A stretch of DNA of 6,140 nt from Chloroflexota bacterium. GTDB lineage: Bacteria; Chloroflexota; Dehalococcoidia; JAUQQI01. A program made the position numbers and the translations under genes. Below, piece after piece: positions 1 to 6,108 of this stretch (within the stretch, counting starts at the first letter, position 1; the number at the start of each line of letters is the position of its first letter). The notes under the pieces are model-generated. The model was not told the DNA's origin. It made no database searches and worked only from the letters and a program-made list of their open reading frames with translations. Location of the stretch: contig JAUQQI010000165.1 of NCBI GenBank assembly GCA_030549955.1, positions 1-6,140 on the forward strand, written 5' to 3'.

Positions 1-1267
1 ACTGGTAAATGGCGTCCGACATCCGCAGCCACCCGCCCGTTTCGGCCAGGGCCCGGTGGTAGCCGAGATCCGCCGAGAGGTCGCCGAGCCCCAGGACCAC
101 CACCGTCAGCCCGACCAGACTGGCGAGACCCGACCGACCAAGCCGTCGCCGAAGCAGTTTCCCGAGCCGGTACACGACTCCCACCGCGAGAATCTGGGGG
201 GTCGGCATCAGCAGGTAAAGGTGGGTCGGCCAGAGGCCGGAGACCGTAAAGGCGCTCTCAGCCGTCACCAGCAGAATAATTCCGGCCAGACCGGCCAGGA
301 TTCGCCAGGGCTCGGACCGGCGCCAGAGAACGGCCCCGCCGGCAAGGGCAGTCCCGAGGGCACCCACAAGAACCGGCGGGTAGAGCGGGTTAGCAAACTG
401 GCCCCCGAGAAACCAGAAGTGGTCACCCCGGACCAGGACGAGGAGCTGGTCAAACGCCGTCCCGAGGTTATCCAGGACCCGCCAGTTTTCGACCCCATAG
501 CTGGTTCGCCAGAGGTTTGCGGCCAGGGTCTCCAGGGTACCCGCGGACCGGAGGTTGTAATAGACCGGCATCCACGCTCCAACCAGAACCCCGAGGAGGC
601 AGAGGGCGAACCGTTCCGGATGCAGAAGCTGCCGGACGAACTGGCCGGCCTTGGGGCCAGACCTCAGCCACGGGTAAAGGACCAGAACCGGGCCCCACCA
701 GAGGAAGAGCAGTTTCACGCTCAGGCCGAGGCCGAAGAGCAGGGCTGCCAAGTAAGCCCACCGGACCCGGCCGGTCCGGACCCAGTTGTCCAGGGTCAAC
801 AAACTGGCCATGGCCAGCAGGCCGAGGAGGGAGCTGACGTGGACTCCCTGCCTGGTCCAGAAGACAAACGAGGGGTGAACCGCCCCGAGCAGGACGGCAA
901 GGCCGGCCGGAACCGGCCCGACCCAGCGCCGGCCGAGGACGGCGCTCAGGGCGAGGGTGACCATCCCGCCGGCAATGGGCAGGAGCCGCAGTTGGAGGCC
1001 CCCAATCCCGAAGAGGGCAAACCAGGGGACATATAAATACGTACTCACCGCCCCGACGTAGTCCATAACCATGACCGGAAGACGCCGGCCGAAAAGCTCG
1101 ATGCTCACGTCCCGGACCGGCTCGACCGGTTTCCCGGCCACAAGCTGAACGGCAGGAACGGCGTCGGCGGCCTCGTCGTAATAAAGGCCCGGCAGGTCAG
1201 GCTGGGCCAGGGCCAGGGCCCAGAAGGCAACCAGCCCGACGAGGGCCAGGATTCGGCCGGCATTCAT
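1..1267 (-). CDS. GT-C family membrane glycosyltransferase (PMT/ArnT-like), 3' end cut by window edge
   Basis: Reading the minus strand from the ATG at 1267 gives 422 codons with no stop before the window edge, so the C-terminus is missing. The product is very hydrophobic with many membrane spans (about residues 5-21, 75-110, 117-135, 145-160, 171-200, 220-236, 295-315, 322-337, 348-366, 382-397). The first extracytoplasmic loop carries the acidic pair D31-E32 in LYYDEAADA, the position of the catalytic acidic residue in GT-C enzymes, and is followed by an amphipathic loop and the DYVGAVSTYLYVPWFALFG segment typical of PMT_2/ArnT-like proteins. Such enzymes move a sugar from a polyprenyl-phosphate donor to an acceptor on the outer face of the membrane; donor and acceptor cannot be read here. 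The start overlaps the upstream glycosidase stop as ATGA and has no good Shine-Dalgarno, suggesting translational coupling. A long plus-strand open frame opposite it is a shadow: the minus reading gives coherent membrane protein. Family confident, substrate unknown. Confidence 0.88.
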   Translation of the reverse strand, partial: MNAGRILALVGLVAFWALALAQPDLPGLYYDEAADAVPAVQLVAGKPVEPVRDVSIELFGRRLPVMVMDYVGAVSTYLYVPWFALFGIGGLQLRLLPIAGGMVTLALSAVLGRRWVGPVPAGLAVLLGAVHPSFVFWTRQGVHVSSLLGLLAMASLLTLDNWVRTGRVRWAYLAALLFGLGLSVKLLFLWWGPVLVLYPWLRSGPKAGQFVRQLLHPERFALCLLGVLVGAWMPVYYNLRSAGTLETLAANLWRTSYGVENWRVLDNLGTAFDQLLVLVRGDHFWFLGGQFANPLYPPVLVGALGTALAGGAVLWRRSEPWRILAGLAGIILLVTAESAFTVSGLWPTHLYLLMPTPQILAVGVVYRLGKLLRRRLGRSGLASLVGLTVVVLGLGDLSADLGYHRALAETGGWLRMSDAIYQ

Positions 1268-2910
1268 GGGTTACGGCGGGGAAGGAAGGTAAGGCCAAGG
1301 CCAACGAAACTCAAGGCGGCCAGGCCGGCCCCAAAGACGGCCGGCCGGTAGTCCGGCTCATCCAGGAGGACCACGAAGGCATCGACCCGGACCGTTTCGC
1401 CGGGCCGGAGCTGGGGGACGGTGAGGGTGAGCCGGTGCTGGCCGTAGGTCAGGTTCCGGGCAACGGTGACCGGACGACCGGCGTCATCACCCAGTTGCAG
1501 CCAGGTCTGGCCGGTCGGGTCGGCCGGCAGGCCCGAAATCGGGTGGCCGTCAAGCTGGACGTAGACCCGGCCGGCGTTCGGGCCCGGGGCAGGAACAATC
1601 TGGACGCCGGTGCCCCGGAAGTTGAAAACCAGCCGGGCTCCAGGTGCCGAGGATTCAACATAGCCCCGGGCCGAAGCGTTGTCGGCCCGAACGTAGCTCC
1701 AGCGGCCCTCGGTCTGAACGGCCGGCGAGGTCTCCTGGTGCTCGCCGGGAAGGGCAAACTTAAACTCCTCGGAGAGCTGCTGGACTGCAAAGTAAAGGGG
1801 GCGGGGGGTGAAATCGGGGTCGACGACCCGGAAGTAGTACTCGGCGCTGTCAAGGGGCGAGATATCCCCAACCTGCCGGAAATACCAGAGGTTGATCACC
1901 CCGAGCCAGTCCCACTCCCGGGCCATCCGGATGGCCCGGACGGTGTAGGCGGCCTGCTCTTCTTCGGTTACCCGGCCCCAGTAGAGCCGGAAGGGCGGAA
2001 ACGTTGGTGGGGCCGCATTCCAGCCAAACTCGTTAAGCCAGATGGGCTTGCCCCCGTCCCCGTTCCGAACCATGACCTCCCGCAGGAGTTTGAGCCGCTG
2101 GAAATTGAGGACCCTGGGGTCGGGCGGGTCCTCGGGCGGACGGTCGAACCCGTAGGCGTTCGCCATCAGGATGTCAAAATAGGCGGCCGCCCCCGCGGCG
2201 TACATCCCCTGGAGGAACTCGAGGTCGTCGATGGCCTGAGGCGACCGCTCGAGGGTCTGGGCCAGGGGGGCACTCAGGACCACCACGTTCGGGTCGATGG
2301 CCTTGGCCCGCTGGTAGGCGACTTTCAGAAGCTCGGTGTAGGCGACCGGGTCCGGCGGCCGGCCGCCCCATTCCCGGGCCAGGTTCGGCTCGTTCCAGAC
2401 CTGGTAGTACTGGATCCGCCCGCGGTCGCGGGCAACGACCCGGGCAACGTAGTCGCCGAACTCATTCAGGTCCCGAACCGGGTAGCGGGCATTATCGCCG
2501 CGACTCCGGGCCCACTCCGGCGGCTGGTCGAGCCGGACGATGAGGCGCAGGCCGTACTGCTCAACCAGGTTTACGATTTCGTCGAATTTTTCCCAGGTGC
2601 TCCGGCGGACCCGGTCGTCCCAGAAGAGGCCCTTCTGGGGCTCGATCTGGTCCCAGGGGAACATCTGCTTGACCCAGCCCAGCCCGGCCGCCCGGGCCAT
2701 GCGGAGGGTCTCCTGCTTTTTCCAGGTTTCGACTTCCCGGTCGAGAAAAAAGTTTGCGCCGAGGGGGTTGACATCGGTGAAGGGTAGCGGCCTGGCCAGG
2801 GCCTGGGTCGTGGGAATCGGGTTAAGGACCGGGTTCGGAAGCCACCAGGTGAGGCCGAGCCCGACCATCAGGCCAAGGAAACAGACCACGCGGACGGTTC
2901 GGCGTCCCAT
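1264..2910 (-). CDS. Membrane-anchored glycoside hydrolase, clan GH-A type (cellulase/GH39-like), with C-terminal beta domain and tail anchor
   Basis: The 548-residue product (from the ATG at 2910) begins with basic residues and a hydrophobic segment (about 5-24), a signal peptide or signal anchor. Residues about 45-385 read as a (beta/alpha)8 glycosidase: GANFFLDREVE near 51-61, KQMFPWDQIEP near 81-91, the acid/base motif WNEPN at 172-176 (E174) and the nucleophile motif WLNEFGW at 291-297 (E294). Both catalytic glutamates are present, so it should be active. Residues about 405-515 look like a beta-sandwich, possibly carbohydrate-binding (GTGVQIVPAPGPNAG, then VYVQLDGHPISG). A last hydrophobic segment (about 523-543) is followed by RRNP, so the enzyme is probably held outside the cell at both ends. 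The substrate is not evident; a glycan made by the neighbouring glycosyltransferase is an inference. An in-frame TTG at 2934 would add eight residues and leave only 4 nt after rsmG; neither start has a strong Shine-Dalgarno, and ATG is preferred because it directly precedes the signal-like segment. The stop overlaps the next gene by 4 nt. Confidence 0.88.
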   Translation of the reverse strand: MGRRTVRVVCFLGLMVGLGLTWWLPNPVLNPIPTTQALARPLPFTDVNPLGANFFLDREVETWKKQETLRMARAAGLGWVKQMFPWDQIEPQKGLFWDDRVRRSTWEKFDEIVNLVEQYGLRLIVRLDQPPEWARSRGDNARYPVRDLNEFGDYVARVVARDRGRIQYYQVWNEPNLAREWGGRPPDPVAYTELLKVAYQRAKAIDPNVVVLSAPLAQTLERSPQAIDDLEFLQGMYAAGAAAYFDILMANAYGFDRPPEDPPDPRVLNFQRLKLLREVMVRNGDGGKPIWLNEFGWNAAPPTFPPFRLYWGRVTEEEQAAYTVRAIRMAREWDWLGVINLWYFRQVGDISPLDSAEYYFRVVDPDFTPRPLYFAVQQLSEEFKFALPGEHQETSPAVQTEGRWSYVRADNASARGYVESSAPGARLVFNFRGTGVQIVPAPGPNAGRVYVQLDGHPISGLPADPTGQTWLQLGDDAGRPVTVARNLTYGQHRLTLTVPQLRPGETVRVDAFVVLLDEPDYRPAVFGAGLAALSFVGLGLTFLPRRNP

Positions 2911-2917
2911 CGCCCCC

Positions 2918-2947
2918 AATATATCAGCCGGCAAACGCTTACTTCAA
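2918..2947 (-). promoter_or_regulatory. Possible internal extended -10 promoter ahead of the glycosidase gene
   Basis: On the minus strand a TATATT hexamer (2923-2918) is preceded by TG and one base (TGA), an extended -10 arrangement, with TTGAAG (2947-2942) 18 nt upstream matching four of six bases of the -35 consensus. This AT-rich patch stands out in GC-rich surroundings. Transcription would begin near 2911, almost exactly at the ATG at 2910, giving a leaderless or nearly leaderless message. The -35-like part overlaps the end of rsmG. If the TTG at 2934 is the true start, the motif lies inside the coding region. Motif match only. Confidence 0.3.
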
Positions 2948-3688
2948 ACGGACCACCGGTCTCTTAAAAGGGATTCCCGGCCGGCGGGGAAACGTGTCCG
3001 GGGACGGTGATATTTTCGCCAGCACGATAAAAATCCGCTCGATTCCGTAGCTGGTGCCGAAGGGGCCGAACGTTCCAGCCGGCTCGGCCCCAAGCCGCCG
3101 GATAAATGGGGTGGTTGGTTCCAGGTCAGGCAGGTCCGGCGGACCCTTCCAGTAAACGGCCCGGCCGCCGGGAGCCAGCAGCGGCACGGTGACCTCGGCC
3201 AGGGTCGGAAGCCGGGCAACAGCCCGGGCCGTGACCAGAGTTGCCTTTTCCCGGTAACTTCGGTCCCGGCCGACGTCCTCGGCCCGGCGCGGGATGACCT
3301 CGACCCGGTCAAGGCTCAGCTCCCCGACCAGGGCATTTAAAAACCGGGCCCGTTTGAGGTTCGATTCGATGAGCCAGAGGCCAACTTCGGGGAAGACGAG
3401 GCGGATCGGCACCCCCGGAAAACCGGCCCCGGTCCCGACATCGGCGAGGGTTGGTCCCGTCCGGAGCAGGTCCTTAAAACCGGGCACCTCCAGGCATAGG
3501 AGCGAGTCGATGAAGTGGCGGGTTTCCACCTCGGCCGGGTCGGTGATGGCTGTAAGGTTGACCCGCCGGTTCCAGTCGAGCAGAAGCTGACGGTAGCGTT
3601 CGAAGGCGAAAAGAAGGTCTGGCGTCGGCCCCAGACCGTGTTGGGCCAGGAACCCGGCCAGCCGTTCAAGGCCGCACCGCCTAGCCAA
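2939..3688 (-). CDS. rsmG: 16S rRNA (guanine527-N7)-methyltransferase RsmG
   Basis: RsmG (formerly GidB) is a cytoplasmic enzyme that transfers a methyl group from S-adenosylmethionine to N7 of G527 in the 530 loop of 16S rRNA; loss in other bacteria gives low-level streptomycin resistance. The 249-residue product has the family marks in order: WNRRVNLTAI at 39-48, RHFIDSL at 57-63, the SAM-binding loop DVGTGAGFPGVPI at 83-95, an acidic strand-end residue in LIESN (E108), RAEDV at 135-139, TARAVA at 153-158, LLAPGG near 170-175 and the C-terminal PRRPGIPFKRPV signature at about 235-246. Length is close to the usual 205-240 residues with a slightly long N-terminus. The start is a TTG at 3688 whose frame overlaps the end of the oxidoreductase gene by 8 nt; an AGGA lies only 2 nt before it, so translation probably depends on coupling. 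No nearby ATG or GTG in this frame fits better. It sits without mnmG, parA or parB, its common neighbours elsewhere. Confidence 0.96.
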   Translation of the reverse strand: MARRCGLERLAGFLAQHGLGPTPDLLFAFERYRQLLLDWNRRVNLTAITDPAEVETRHFIDSLLCLEVPGFKDLLRTGPTLADVGTGAGFPGVPIRLVFPEVGLWLIESNLKRARFLNALVGELSLDRVEVIPRRAEDVGRDRSYREKATLVTARAVARLPTLAEVTVPLLAPGGRAVYWKGPPDLPDLEPTTPFIRRLGAEPAGTFGPFGTSYGIERIFIVLAKISPSPDTFPRRPGIPFKRPVVRLK

Positions 3689-5027
3689 GGTCCTGCTGAA
3701 TCAGTCGACTCGCCTGGTAGCCCAGCCGGACGCTATAGTTCTGGCCCCGGTCCTCCGGGTAAATCTGGGTCGTGTTGGCCAGGTAGAGCCGGCGGACCGG
3801 GGTTCTTAAGGGCGGAATCCGCGCCCGGTAATTCGTCGTGATGACCGGCTGGGCGGCATCTTCCCGGTGGTGGTGAAGCTCCTCGACCCAGGCCGGGTCG
3901 AACCGGGGGTTAATCCGGCGCAGATGGGGCAGGTAAACCTCGAAAAGCTCGGGGCCCGAAAGCCTTAAAAGGGGATGGTCCCGGGCCAGGTAGTTCGAAA
4001 TGTAGACGATGTGCTTGCCGCCGTATTCTTCAGGTGGCAGAAGGTTTGTCTGCTCGATGACGCCGACGAAGGGGACGGACCGGTCGGCGATGTTAAGCCA
4101 GTAGACCGGACTCAGCCGCTCCCGGAGAACGAGGACAAGACAGACCGCCGCCTGGTAGCGGATGTTGCGGATGAGGTCGGCGTAGGGCTCGGGCAGGTCC
4201 GGGACCAGGCGTAAAAGGACCCAGCCGGGCACGGTGGCGAGGACGGCGTCGAACTCCCATCCGGTCGGAATCTTAACCTGCCCGACCCCCCACTCGGTGG
4301 CCGACTGGCTGGCCAGGCGGATGCCCCGAGCTTCGCCGTGGGCGGTCACGACCTGCTCGACCTGGGCGCCGACAAAGACCCGGCCGCCCCGGGCAGCAAT
4401 CGCGTCGGCGAGGGCCCGGTAAACCCGGCCGAAGCTTCCGCGCAGGTAGCCGAGGAGCTCCTTTTGCATGCCCCGGTCCCGGGACGCGAATCGGAGGTGG
4501 ATCTTGCCCCAGAGCCAGGCCATCCCGACCTCCTCGGCCAGGTCGCCGAACTTGCCCCGGAGCAGGGGGCCCCAGACGGTCTCGTAGTTCCGCCGGCCGG
4601 CCCACTTTATAAGCCAGTCCCGGGCAGTGACCTTCTCGAACCTGGTCCAGCTGGATTCATACCGGAGATAGAGGCTGATGAGGCCGAGCCTGATGCGGTC
4701 GATGGGGCTCACCGGCCTGAACCGGAGGAGGTCAAGGGGCGTCACGAAGTTGTAGACCTGGCCATCCCAGAACAATCCGACGGTTGACGGGAGCCAGCAG
4801 AGGTCTTTGCCGAGGCCAAGTTCGTCGATCAGATCAATGAAATGCGTGTCGCCCCGAAAGAGGTGGTGGTAGAAGCGCTCGACCTCCGTACCGCCGACAA
4901 CGAAGGTACTTACCTGGCCCCCGAGCCAGGGGGCCCGCTCGAAGACGACCACCCGGTGGCCGGCCTTAACCAGGTCCCAGGCTGCCGCCAGCCCGGCCGC
5001 CCCACCCCCGATGATCCCAACCCGCAT
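3681..5027 (-). CDS. FAD-dependent oxidoreductase, amine oxidase/HemY-like family, substrate unknown
   Basis: The 448-residue protein opens with a Rossmann dinucleotide-binding motif, VGIIGGGAAGLAAA at 3-16, ending in E30 (FE) that would bind the FAD ribose, followed by RAPWLGGQVSTF, the usual second FAD-contact stretch of this superfamily. The C-terminal FAD motif is also present: LYLANTTQIYPEDRGQN at 414-430 followed by YSVRLG and a final helix. Between them lies ERFYHHLFRGD at 50-60, typical of a subfamily often annotated only as NAD(P)/FAD-dependent oxidoreductase and distantly related to protoporphyrinogen oxidase, phytoene desaturase and UDP-galactopyranose mutase. No membrane span is evident, though a peripheral membrane role is possible. 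The ATG at 5027 follows the upstream stop after a single base, with GGGAG (5041-5037) 9 nt ahead as a Shine-Dalgarno site. The stop lies inside the start of rsmG. Context beside a flippase-like protein and glycosyltransferase suggests a lipid or sugar-nucleotide substrate, but that is inference; a heme or carotenoid role cannot be excluded. Confidence 0.9.
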   Translation of the reverse strand: MRVGIIGGGAAGLAAAWDLVKAGHRVVVFERAPWLGGQVSTFVVGGTEVERFYHHLFRGDTHFIDLIDELGLGKDLCWLPSTVGLFWDGQVYNFVTPLDLLRFRPVSPIDRIRLGLISLYLRYESSWTRFEKVTARDWLIKWAGRRNYETVWGPLLRGKFGDLAEEVGMAWLWGKIHLRFASRDRGMQKELLGYLRGSFGRVYRALADAIAARGGRVFVGAQVEQVVTAHGEARGIRLASQSATEWGVGQVKIPTGWEFDAVLATVPGWVLLRLVPDLPEPYADLIRNIRYQAAVCLVLVLRERLSPVYWLNIADRSVPFVGVIEQTNLLPPEEYGGKHIVYISNYLARDHPLLRLSGPELFEVYLPHLRRINPRFDPAWVEELHHHREDAAQPVITTNYRARIPPLRTPVRRLYLANTTQIYPEDRGQNYSVRLGYQASRLIQQDLG

Positions 5028-5028
5028 G

Positions 5029-6015
5029 CTAGCTGGCTCCCTTCCGGTCGGGCCGACCCTGAGCCAGGACCACCGCGGCGTACCACCCCAACCAGATTAT
5101 GCCAACAACCGTCACCGGAAGCCAGAGGACCAGGTGGACGAGCAGGCCAAAGGCCGTGGCCCCGCTTCCGGCACCGAGGACAGCCGCGGCCTCCCGGACG
5201 GCCAGGTCGAAACTGCCGAGACCGCCGGGGGCAAGGGGCACCGCCCAGGCCAGGTTGCCAACCGACGCAACAACCAGATAAGCTGGAAGGCCCAGGCCCA
5301 GGCCGAGGGCCCGGCCGACGGCAAGGAAGACCCCGGCCTCGACAACCCAGCTGGCCAGGGTCAGTCCGCCGGCCGCGGCGAGAATCTCCGGCCGGGCCAG
5401 GCCGCCGAGGCCCCGCCGGACCTGTCTGACGAGCTGGCCAAAACCGGTCGGGCCCGCCGGTCCAAATTTTAAAACCGCCCAGGCGGCGGCCAGGGCGCCA
5501 GAAAAGACCCCGGCTCCGAACAAGGCAGCAAAAAGGCCCCAGTCCGGGAAGCCGGTCAGGCCGATGCCGAGAAAGAGGAGGCCGACAAGGCTCAGGCCGT
5601 CGAGGACCCGCTCGGCAGCGGCCGTGGCCCCGATGGTCGGCCAGGCGACCCCGTGGCGCAGGCTCAGCAGGGTTACCCGGACGAGTTCGCCGGCCCGGCC
5701 GGGGAGCACGTTAGTGAGGGCGTAGCAGGTAAGGGTGAGCCCGAAAAGTTCGGACCGGTCCGACCGGAGCACACTGCCGAGAAGCAGGTGCCAGCGCCAG
5801 GCCCTGAGCCAGGGTGCAGCAAAATAGAGGACGGCTGCACCCCCAAGCCAGGCCGGGTCCGCCCCCTCCCAGGCGGCCCAGACCGACGCCGGGTCCGACC
5901 GGGCGATAATGATGCCAAGCAGTCCCAGACCGAGCAGGCTGCCGGCCCAGTTCCACCAGCGGGTCCGCTGCCGGGTCAGCTTGAGAACTGTTCTCACCCG
6001 CCCGACCGGGTCCAT
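5029..6015 (-). CDS. Flippase-like integral membrane protein, LPG_synthase_TM / UPF0104 family
   Basis: The 328-residue product is a multi-span inner-membrane protein (hydrophobic stretches at about 22-38, 54-70, 88-104, 141-156, 160-183, 210-233, 243-262, 285-316). It carries the signature motifs of the family related to the membrane half of lysylphosphatidylglycerol synthase (MprF): LRAWRWHLLLG at 70-80, NVLPGRAGELVR at 102-113, AAERVLDGLSL at 133-143 and LAPGGLGSFDLA at 261-272. MprF members flip or modify phospholipids; stand-alone members such as AglD/YbhN-like proteins often lie with glycosyltransferases and are thought to act on lipids or lipid-linked sugars. There is no cytosolic synthase domain here, so aminoacylation is unlikely. 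The start is taken as the ATG at 6015, with GGAGGT (6025-6020) just upstream; the GTG at 6021 would use bases of that Shine-Dalgarno site and is unlikely. It appears to be the first gene of the operon. Family confident, exact substrate unknown. Confidence 0.92.
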   Translation of the reverse strand: MDPVGRVRTVLKLTRQRTRWWNWAGSLLGLGLLGIIIARSDPASVWAAWEGADPAWLGGAAVLYFAAPWLRAWRWHLLLGSVLRSDRSELFGLTLTCYALTNVLPGRAGELVRVTLLSLRHGVAWPTIGATAAAERVLDGLSLVGLLFLGIGLTGFPDWGLFAALFGAGVFSGALAAAWAVLKFGPAGPTGFGQLVRQVRRGLGGLARPEILAAAGGLTLASWVVEAGVFLAVGRALGLGLGLPAYLVVASVGNLAWAVPLAPGGLGSFDLAVREAAAVLGAGSGATAFGLLVHLVLWLPVTVVGIIWLGWYAAVVLAQGRPDRKGAS

Positions 6016-6019
6016 CCCC

Positions 6020-6025
6020 ACCTCC
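6020..6025 (-). promoter_or_regulatory. Shine-Dalgarno site GGAGGT for the flippase-like gene
   Basis: GGAGGT on the minus strand lies 4 nt before the ATG at 6015. It is the strongest ribosome binding site in the window and overlaps the alternative GTG at 6021, which decides the start in favour of the ATG. A strong site here and weak or absent ones for most downstream genes fits an operon lead gene followed by coupled cistrons. Confidence 0.7.
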
Positions 6026-6077
6026 GCAAAGTTTTTGCCGGGCAGCGAAGACTTGCAATCCGGCGCACGTCGTTGCC

Positions 6078-6108
6078 ATTATACCCTTAGACGGGGGCCA
6101 TATGTCCA
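6078..6108 (-). promoter_or_regulatory. Predicted sigma-70-type promoter of the operon
   Basis: A perfect TATAAT (6083-6078, minus strand) stands in an otherwise GC-rich region about 60 nt upstream of the first start codon. TGGACA (6108-6103) matches five of six bases of the -35 consensus with a 19-nt spacer, a little longer than ideal. Transcription would start near 6071, giving a leader of about 55 nt. The -35-like element would overlap the start of the possible divergent gene at 6102, so both calls cannot be taken as independent. No terminator for an upstream minus-strand gene is seen. Confidence 0.55.

Noticed and set aside
56..1036. 326-codon plus-strand open frame rich in P, E, Q and R
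   Set aside because: It is the shadow of the membrane glycosyltransferase; the complement of hydrophobic codons yields such charged, proline-rich nonsense. The minus frame has family motifs.
1204..1220. Short tandem GGGCCA repeats
   Set aside because: They encode an alternating Leu-Ala stretch in a membrane segment; the repeat is explained by codon preference for GCC and CTG.
1435..2787. 450-codon plus-strand open frame opposite the glycosidase
   Set aside because: It is antisense to a gene with clear catalytic motifs, shows no recognisable domain, and long antisense frames are expected in GC-rich DNA with this codon bias.
5285..5310. Repetitive GGCCCA-type run
   Set aside because: It encodes an alternating Gly-Leu membrane segment of the flippase-like protein and is not an independent repeat.
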